Shown here: positions 7,654 through 11,353 of the stretch, piece by piece | Layout: each line of letters begins with the position of its first letter | Position numbering within the stretch: the stretch's first letter is position 1 | Source of the DNA: OMOG01 sp041485845 | Lineage (GTDB): Bacteria; Acidobacteriota; Terriglobia; Bryobacterales; Bryobacteraceae | Reading direction: 5' to 3' | NCBI GenBank assembly: GCA_041485845.1 | Contig: JBGPKH010000254.1 | Span: 1 to 11,353 of the forward strand | Length of the DNA: 11,353 nucleotides | The notes under the pieces: generated by a model | Seen by the model: the letters and a program-made list of their open reading frames with translations, nothing else | Told to the model about the DNA's origin: nothing | Databases searched by the model: none | Made by a program: the position numbers and the translations under genes

Positions 7654-7920
7654 ATGGCCAACACTTATTCCGCGCTCAAGCGGGTGCGCCAGACAGAACG
7701 GCGCACGGATTACAATCGGAAGAACAAATCTCGTCTGCGGCACCAGATCCGCGCCATGCGAAAGGCAATCACCAGCAAGGACGCCAAGGTGGCCGCCGAA
7801 CTCCTGCCGAAAACCTTTTCGCTGATCGACCGCTCGGCGAAAGAAGGCATCATCAAGAAGAACACGGCAGCCAGATATAAGTCGAAGCTGCACCTGCGAG
7901 TGAAAGCACTCTCAGCTTAA
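7654..7920 (+). CDS. rpsT: 30S ribosomal protein S20
   Basis: An 88-aa basic protein that binds 16S rRNA in the small ribosomal subunit early in assembly. The sequence is characteristic throughout: MANTYSALKRVRQTERR at the start, NKSRLRHQIRAMRKAI in the first helix, and the closing IIKKNTAARYKSKLHLRV stretch. The length equals the bacterial norm. It is a single-gene unit on the plus strand, with its own candidate promoter upstream. The dapA-like gene begins 62 nt downstream with its own -10 element; no terminator hairpin is obvious in that gap. Confidence 0.98.
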   Translation: MANTYSALKRVRQTERRTDYNRKNKSRLRHQIRAMRKAITSKDAKVAAELLPKTFSLIDRSAKEGIIKKNTAARYKSKLHLRVKALSA

Positions 7921-7970
7921 CAACCCTTTCCGCACAGCACAGGGCCGGCGTATTCAGGCGTAGTGTATTC

Positions 7971-7976
7971 TATACT
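7971..7976 (+). promoter_or_regulatory. -10 element of dapA-like gene, leaderless
   Basis: TATACT ends 6 nt before the ATG at 7983, so the predicted transcription start falls on or next to the start codon. There is no Shine-Dalgarno between them. No clear -35 is visible. Confidence 0.5.
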
Positions 7977-7982
7977 TCAGCC

Positions 7983-8897
7983 ATGAACGTCAATTGGAAG
8001 GGCGTATTCCCCGCCATCACCACTCAATTTCGCCAGGACCAATCTCTGGATCTGGCGGCTACCGCCAGGCACCTCGAAGCCATGATCCGCGCCGGTATTC
8101 ACGGTGTCGTGCTGCTGGGAACCGTGGGTGAGAACACGGCTCTCGAATACCAAGAAAAGCTGAGCGTCCTCGAGGAAATGAAGCGCGTGGTCCGCGGCCG
8201 GATTCCGGTGCTGACCGGCGTAGCCGAATACACCACGGCGCTGGCCTGCCGCTTCGCGCGCGACGCCGAGAGGATCGGGGTCGATGGTCTGATGGTGCTG
8301 CCGGCCATGGTGTACAAGTCGGACGCGCGGGAGACGTTGACCCACTATCGCGCCGTGGCGCAGTCTACCGGACTGCCCATCATGGCTTACAACAACCCGG
8401 TTTCTTATAGCGTGGACATCACGCCCGAGATGTTCCAGGAACTGGCGGATGTGCCCAACCTTGTGGCGGTCAAGGAATCGTCCGAAAACGTTCGCCGCAT
8501 CACCGACCTGGTGAATATCGCAGGCGGCCGCTACATTCTGTTCGCCGGCGTGGACGACCTGGTGCTGGAGAGCATCCTGCTGGGAGCGCAGGGATGGATC
8601 TCCGGCCTGGTCAACGCGTTTCCCGGCGAGACCCGCGCGCTGTGGGACCTGGCCACCTCGGGCCAATGGGAGCAGGCGCGTGAGTTGTACCGGTGGTACA
8701 CGCCGCTGCTCCACCTGGATACGAAGATCAAACTGGTTCAGTACATCAAGCTGGCAATGGCCGAGACCGGGCTCGGTTCGGAGATGGTGCGCGCACCGCG
8801 GCTGCCCATCGCGGGCGCCGAACGCGCGGAGATTTTGGGAATCATCCGGCACGCCATCGCCACGCGCCCCGCCCTGCCGATGGCGGCCGCCGGGTAG
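7983..8897 (+). CDS. DapA-family (dihydrodipicolinate synthase-like) lyase/deaminase
   Basis: A 304-aa class I aldolase-type TIM barrel. The Schiff-base lysine is Lys164 (VAVKESS) and the proton-relay tyrosine is Tyr136 (AYNNP). The carboxylate-binding loop reads GTVGEN (46-51) rather than the GTTGE or GSTGE of true dihydrodipicolinate synthases. The opening GVFPAITTQF and the late YRWYTPLLHLD segment resemble, as I recall, the subgroup containing 1-pyrroline-4-hydroxy-2-carboxylate deaminase of hydroxyproline breakdown. This is therefore probably not the lysine-biosynthetic enzyme. No other hydroxyproline gene is in the window. An alternative is a 2-keto-3-deoxy-sugar aldolase, given the adjacent PfkB kinase. 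The start codon is preceded by a -10-like TATACT with no ribosome binding site. Confidence 0.85.
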   Translation: MNVNWKGVFPAITTQFRQDQSLDLAATARHLEAMIRAGIHGVVLLGTVGENTALEYQEKLSVLEEMKRVVRGRIPVLTGVAEYTTALACRFARDAERIGVDGLMVLPAMVYKSDARETLTHYRAVAQSTGLPIMAYNNPVSYSVDITPEMFQELADVPNLVAVKESSENVRRITDLVNIAGGRYILFAGVDDLVLESILLGAQGWISGLVNAFPGETRALWDLATSGQWEQARELYRWYTPLLHLDTKIKLVQYIKLAMAETGLGSEMVRAPRLPIAGAERAEILGIIRHAIATRPALPMAAAG

Positions 8898-8978
8898 TGG
8901 GTCCATTGGCGGCGCGATGCCGGGGACGCCGCTTCATCCGGAACGGGTGTCACTTCGACGCGGCGTCGCGATCCTTCG

Positions 8979-8984
8979 TAGAAT
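8979..8984 (+). promoter_or_regulatory. -10 element of PfkB gene, leaderless
   Basis: TAGAAT ends 6 nt before the TTG start at 8991, the same geometry as for the dapA-like gene. GGTGAG between them touches the start codon, too close to act as a normal ribosome binding site. Confidence 0.45.
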
Positions 8985-8990
8985 GGTGAG

Positions 8991-9920
8991 TTGATTGTCA
9001 CACTCACGATCAATCCGGCCATCGACCGGATCATCAGCGTAGACCGGCTGGCCTTCGAGGATCGCGCCTATATCAAATCCAGTCGCGAGTCGGCGGGAGG
9101 CCGCGGCATCAATGCATCTTGCGTGATCCACGCATTCGGTGGAAAGACGGTTGCGGTGCTCACCTCCGGCGGTGAAACGGGAAAGCGTCTGGAGGCCCAC
9201 CTCGCCAATCACGGCTACCAGGTCTCGGTGGTGCCGATCGAGCAGGAAATCCGGATCAACCTCACGGTGACCGACAAGCATGGCCTCACGGTGAATTTGA
9301 ACGAGACGGGGCCGACACTTTCGAAGGCGGAGGTGGGGCGCGTGGAGCGGACAGTGCGCGACAGTCTGGATAACGCATCCTGGCTGCTGGCCTGCGGGAG
9401 CTTGCCGCCGGGCGTGCCGCCGTCGTTCTATGGAAAGCTCATTGCCATGGCGCGCCGGAAGAAAGTGAAGACGCTGCTGCACGCCGATGGGCCGGCGTTA
9501 GTGGAGGGAATCGAAGCGAAGCCAACGGTGGTGACTCCCAACCAGAAGGAGGCCGAACGGCTCCTTGGGCGCACGCTGCTCACGCGCACGCACTACCTGG
9601 AAGCGGCGGAGCGGATCCGCACGATGGGCGCCGAGTCGGTAGTGCTTTCGCTCGGCAGCCGGGGCGCCGTGGGCGCGTTTCCGGACGGCCTCATGGAGGC
9701 GCTGCCGCCACGCGTCGAGGCATTGTGCCCGATCGGCGCGGGCGATGCGCTTTCGGCGGCGTATACGTGGGCCAGCCAGCGAAAGTCCGACGCGGCGGAC
9801 GCACTCCGCTGGGGTGTGGCCGCGGGAACCGCCACCGCGCGCCTGCCGGGGATGAGTTTCGCCACGCTGGCGCAAACTCAAGAGATCTATCGCCAGGTGG
9901 AAGTCCGGCGCGTCGAGTAG
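8991..9920 (+). CDS. PfkB-family sugar phosphate kinase (1-phosphofructokinase / tagatose-6-phosphate kinase type)
   Basis: A 309-aa ATP-dependent kinase of the ribokinase/PfkB family, closest in layout to the FruK/LacC subgroup that phosphorylates fructose-1-phosphate or tagatose-6-phosphate in the cytoplasm. Motifs: MIVTLTINPAID at the very N-terminus, AGGRGIN (35-41; usually AGGKGIN), GSLPPG (136-141), the PNQKEAE segment with the NxxE magnesium motif (184-187), and GAGD (249-252) with catalytic base Asp252. The start is TTG 8991: the family N-terminus begins exactly there, and the frame offers no ATG nearby. No PTS genes accompany it, so it may serve as a second 6-phosphofructokinase or act on another sugar phosphate. 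It starts 93 nt after the dapA-like gene, with its own -10-like hexamer. Confidence 0.88.
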   Translation: MIVTLTINPAIDRIISVDRLAFEDRAYIKSSRESAGGRGINASCVIHAFGGKTVAVLTSGGETGKRLEAHLANHGYQVSVVPIEQEIRINLTVTDKHGLTVNLNETGPTLSKAEVGRVERTVRDSLDNASWLLACGSLPPGVPPSFYGKLIAMARRKKVKTLLHADGPALVEGIEAKPTVVTPNQKEAERLLGRTLLTRTHYLEAAERIRTMGAESVVLSLGSRGAVGAFPDGLMEALPPRVEALCPIGAGDALSAAYTWASQRKSDAADALRWGVAAGTATARLPGMSFATLAQTQEIYRQVEVRRVE

Positions 9921-9927
9921 CGCGGCG

Positions 9928-10134
9928 CATCGGCCGCGGCCAAAGAACGGGTCCTTTCGCCCGGTGGGGATCGTCTCCGCGCGGTGTCGCTGAGCCGCAT
10001 CGCCGGACTGGTCCGGGAAATGGTAATGGCGCGCCTGTTCGGGGCCGGGACGGTCTACGATGCGTTCCTGCAGGGCTTCCGGATACCTCACGCGCGACCT
10101 CTTCGCCGAGGGTGCGCTGCGCCGATGGGCGTAG
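9928..10134 (+). pseudogene. murJ: Relic of murJ (lipid II flippase) 5' end
   Basis: Three pieces in different frames reconstruct the start of a MurJ/MVIN-type flippase. The first (RPVGIVSA, ending near 9980) is followed after a shift by SLSRIAGLVREMVMARLFGAG and DAFLQGFRIP (from about 9984 to 10088). After a second shift at about 10087 comes LTRDLFAEGAL, closed by TAG at 10132-10134. In intact MurJ these segments are contiguous (FRIPN-L-RDLFAEGALS). Two frameshifts and the loss of the remaining roughly 400 residues show that it is dead. It directly follows the PfkB gene. A functional murJ should exist elsewhere, because the protein is normally essential. Confidence 0.8.
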
Positions 10135-10290
10135 GTAGTGCGCCGCGCTTTCGACCTACGGGGTCCAAGCGGCGGCGGGAATCGGAAGGGTGGCGCAATT
10201 CGCCGATGTGGCGATTTCGCTTGCGCCCGGCGTCGCCCGGCGTGGAGGAACTGGAGCTGGCCGGGGCTGCGTGCTACACTTCCATAAGGA
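10135..10290 (+). other. Spacer before zinc-ribbon gene
   Basis: No intact gene. One plus-strand frame (about 10142-10240) reads as plausible protein (STYGVQAAAGIGRVAQFADV) but opens directly after a stop and has no start or recognised family; it may be another decayed fragment. The end of the spacer holds the promoter of the next gene. Confidence 0.35.
10275..10280 (+). promoter_or_regulatory. -10 element of zinc-ribbon gene
   Basis: TACACT ends 10 nt before the ATG at 10291, so the predicted leader is only a few nucleotides. AAGGA lies immediately next to the ATG with no spacer. No convincing -35. Confidence 0.4.
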
Positions 10291-11046
10291 ATGCTCCCCG
10301 ACCTGAAGTTGGTGATCCGCCTGCAAGAAATCGATATTCGTCTTGTGGAACTCGCGCGCGAGATCGCCGCACTGCCGAAACATATCGCTGAAATCGAAAA
10401 GCGGCTCGTGTCGCACGAGCGCAAACTCGAAGCTGACCGCGCGGCGCTGGCCGCCAATCAAAAAGAACGGAAGAAGTGCGAAGGCGAAATCCAGTTGCAA
10501 GAGCAGAAAATCTCGAAACTGAAGGACCAGACGCTCCTGGTCAAGACCAACGAACAGTTTCGGGCCTTTCAGGCAGAGATCGAATATTGCCAGAAAGAGA
10601 TTCGCAAATTCGAGGATCGGATCCTGGAATTGATGGGCGAATCCGAACCCCTGGACAAGAACGTCAAGGCGGCGGAGACGGCGTTGAAGGCGGAGAAAGC
10701 CGAAGTGGACACCGAGAAGCAGCAGGCTCGCGAACGCACCGCCGCGGACGAAAAGGCCGCCGCCGACTTGCAGAAGGAGCGGGCGGCGATCGTTTCGGAA
10801 GTCACGCCTTCCACCTATCAGCGGTACGAACGGACGCGTAAGTCGCGACGGGGCGTCGGCATTGCGGAAGCCATAGACGGCCGCTGCACGGCGTGCAATA
10901 TGTCGGTGCGGCTCCAGTATTATCAGGACCTGCGGAAGGGCGATCAGATACTGGCATGCGAGAGCTGCCAGCGGATCCTGTACTACAACCCACCCGTCTC
11001 GGTCGAGGATTTGACCGGAGAAGCGGCGTCCGCCGTACGGCAGTAG
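10291..11046 (+). CDS. Coiled-coil C4-type zinc-ribbon protein (DUF164 / zf-RING_7 family)
   Basis: A 251-aa protein with a long charged coiled coil (residues about 10-170; heptad-rich Glu/Lys/Leu/Ala stretches) and a C-terminal zinc ribbon with CTAC (Cys199, Cys202) and CESC (Cys223, Cys226), ending in RILYYNP. This layout and length are standard for the family, which is widespread in bacteria and generally annotated as a putative nucleic-acid-binding protein; its role is not established. The start MLPDLKLVIRLQEID matches the family N-terminus. In several phyla the gene sits beside a Nif3-like gene or the RNase P RNA gene; neither is visible here. The preceding spacer holds a murJ relic and a -10-like TACACT close to the ATG. 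Confidence 0.92.
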   Translation: MLPDLKLVIRLQEIDIRLVELAREIAALPKHIAEIEKRLVSHERKLEADRAALAANQKERKKCEGEIQLQEQKISKLKDQTLLVKTNEQFRAFQAEIEYCQKEIRKFEDRILELMGESEPLDKNVKAAETALKAEKAEVDTEKQQARERTAADEKAAADLQKERAAIVSEVTPSTYQRYERTRKSRRGVGIAEAIDGRCTACNMSVRLQYYQDLRKGDQILACESCQRILYYNPPVSVEDLTGEAASAVRQ

Positions 11047-11186
11047 CGCGGATCTCCATCCAGGAACGCAGGCAGAACCGCATGCGCCACCCCAGCAGGT
11101 CCACCCTTTCAGAGGCGCGGCAGGTGGTTCCGCCTCAACGCCTGTATTACTAAATCTTTGTTTCTTTGCGTGGAGCGACGATTTTC
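11047..11186. other. Intergenic, no recognised feature
   Basis: Between the zinc-ribbon gene and the convergent partial gene. I looked for the RNase P RNA conserved segment GAGGAAAGTCC, for a tRNA, and for a terminator with a T-tract, and found none. Imperfect inverted-repeat fragments (GGTCCACC with GGTGGTTCC) are present but unremarkable. Confidence 0.4.
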
Positions 11187-11353
11187 TCATGCTGCCTGCG
11201 GAAGCTGATTGAGTTGATTGACGCTGGTCCTGGCGGTAGTCAGAACAGCGAGGAGAATGGCCGTCAACTCTTCCACTGTCCGGCTGTCATCCACGCTAAC
11301 GCTAACGCTAACCAAGGCATAGCCGCTCGTTAGTCTTCTGCGAGACTTCGGTC
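11187..11353 (-). CDS. Hypothetical protein, 3' end only (runs off the window)
   Basis: The last 54 codons of a minus-strand gene whose start lies beyond the right edge. The open frame runs from the edge to TGA at 11187-11189. The visible peptide has a valine/serine strand (SVSVSVDD) and then an amphipathic helical stretch (SRTVEELTAILLAVL, TARTSVNQLNQL). Composition and absence of stops support coding, but no family is recognised. A frame opening at ATG 11190 overlaps the TGA, but it continues into an unrelated shadow frame and is not called. Function unknown. Confidence 0.5.
   Translation of the reverse strand, partial: PKSRRRLTSGYALVSVSVSVDDSRTVEELTAILLAVLTTARTSVNQLNQLPQAA
11295..11312 (-). 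repeat. Hexamer tandem repeat, three copies
   Basis: GTTAGC (minus strand) is repeated three times in frame, encoding Ser-Val dipeptides in the partial hypothetical protein. Copy-number change would lengthen or shorten the protein without a frameshift. Confidence 0.85.

Noticed and set aside
7977..8906. 309-codon minus-strand frame opposite the dapA-like gene
   Set aside because: Antisense shadow produced by codon-position GC bias; no family resemblance.
11047..11186. RNase P RNA gene downstream of the DUF164-type gene
   Set aside because: Considered because of known neighbourhoods, but the conserved GAGGAAAGTCC segment and its pairing partner are absent.
10156..11190. 344-codon minus-strand frame opposite the zinc-ribbon gene
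   Set aside because: Low-complexity Leu/Arg/Phe translation of coiled-coil codons on the opposite strand; not protein-like.

Overview
The window looks like chromosomal DNA from a GC-rich acidobacterium, probably of the Bryobacterales / Candidatus Solibacter type. This is inferred from family composition: Tat-exported Gfo/Idh/MocA oxidoreductases, xylose-isomerase-like TIM barrels, a PIG-L deacetylase, a DUF6431 / CHC2-type mobile remnant, and a heptosyltransferase implying a Gram-negative envelope. No rRNA gene or other phylogenetic anchor is present, so the assignment is tentative.

Left part (128-4342), carbohydrate metabolism. A Tat-exported Gfo/Idh/MocA oxidoreductase (minus) is divergent from a two-gene plus-strand operon: a secreted PIG-L deacetylase followed 8 nt later by a cytoplasmic sugar phosphate isomerase/epimerase-type TIM barrel. 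A compact hairpin separates this operon from a convergent second TIM barrel that carries a Tat-type signal. Together they look like a sugar or glycoside modification set split between envelope and cytoplasm; the substrate cannot be read from sequence.

Middle (4401-5981), accessory material. A lineage-type hypothetical gene (minus) has a strong intrinsic-terminator structure in its own leader. Next is a 751-bp block bounded by perfect 12-bp direct repeats. It holds a DUF6431-like zinc-ribbon ORF translationally overlapped (ATGA) with a 39-aa stub that resembles the start of a CHC2 zinc-finger protein. It looks like the decayed remnant of a mobile element.

Right part (5987-11353), mostly housekeeping. 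A heptosyltransferase and an isoprenylcysteine-methyltransferase-like membrane protein overlap by ATGA (minus). A short intergenic region with a 9-bp repeat in four tandem copies separates them from the divergent rpsT (ribosomal protein S20). Then come a DapA-family lyase/deaminase, a PfkB-type sugar phosphate kinase (TTG start), a frameshifted relic of the murJ 5' end, and a coiled-coil C4 zinc-ribbon protein (DUF164 type). The last three intact plus-strand genes have TANNNT -10-like hexamers 6-10 nt before their start codons, suggesting leaderless or nearly leaderless transcripts. A minus-strand gene enters from the right edge and shows only its last 54 codons.

I found no CRISPR array, tRNA, rRNA, toxin-antitoxin pair or defence system. 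I do not see a convincing new multi-gene system. The most worthwhile leads are the repeat-bounded element remnant, the leader terminator of the hypothetical gene, and the leaderless promoter pattern.
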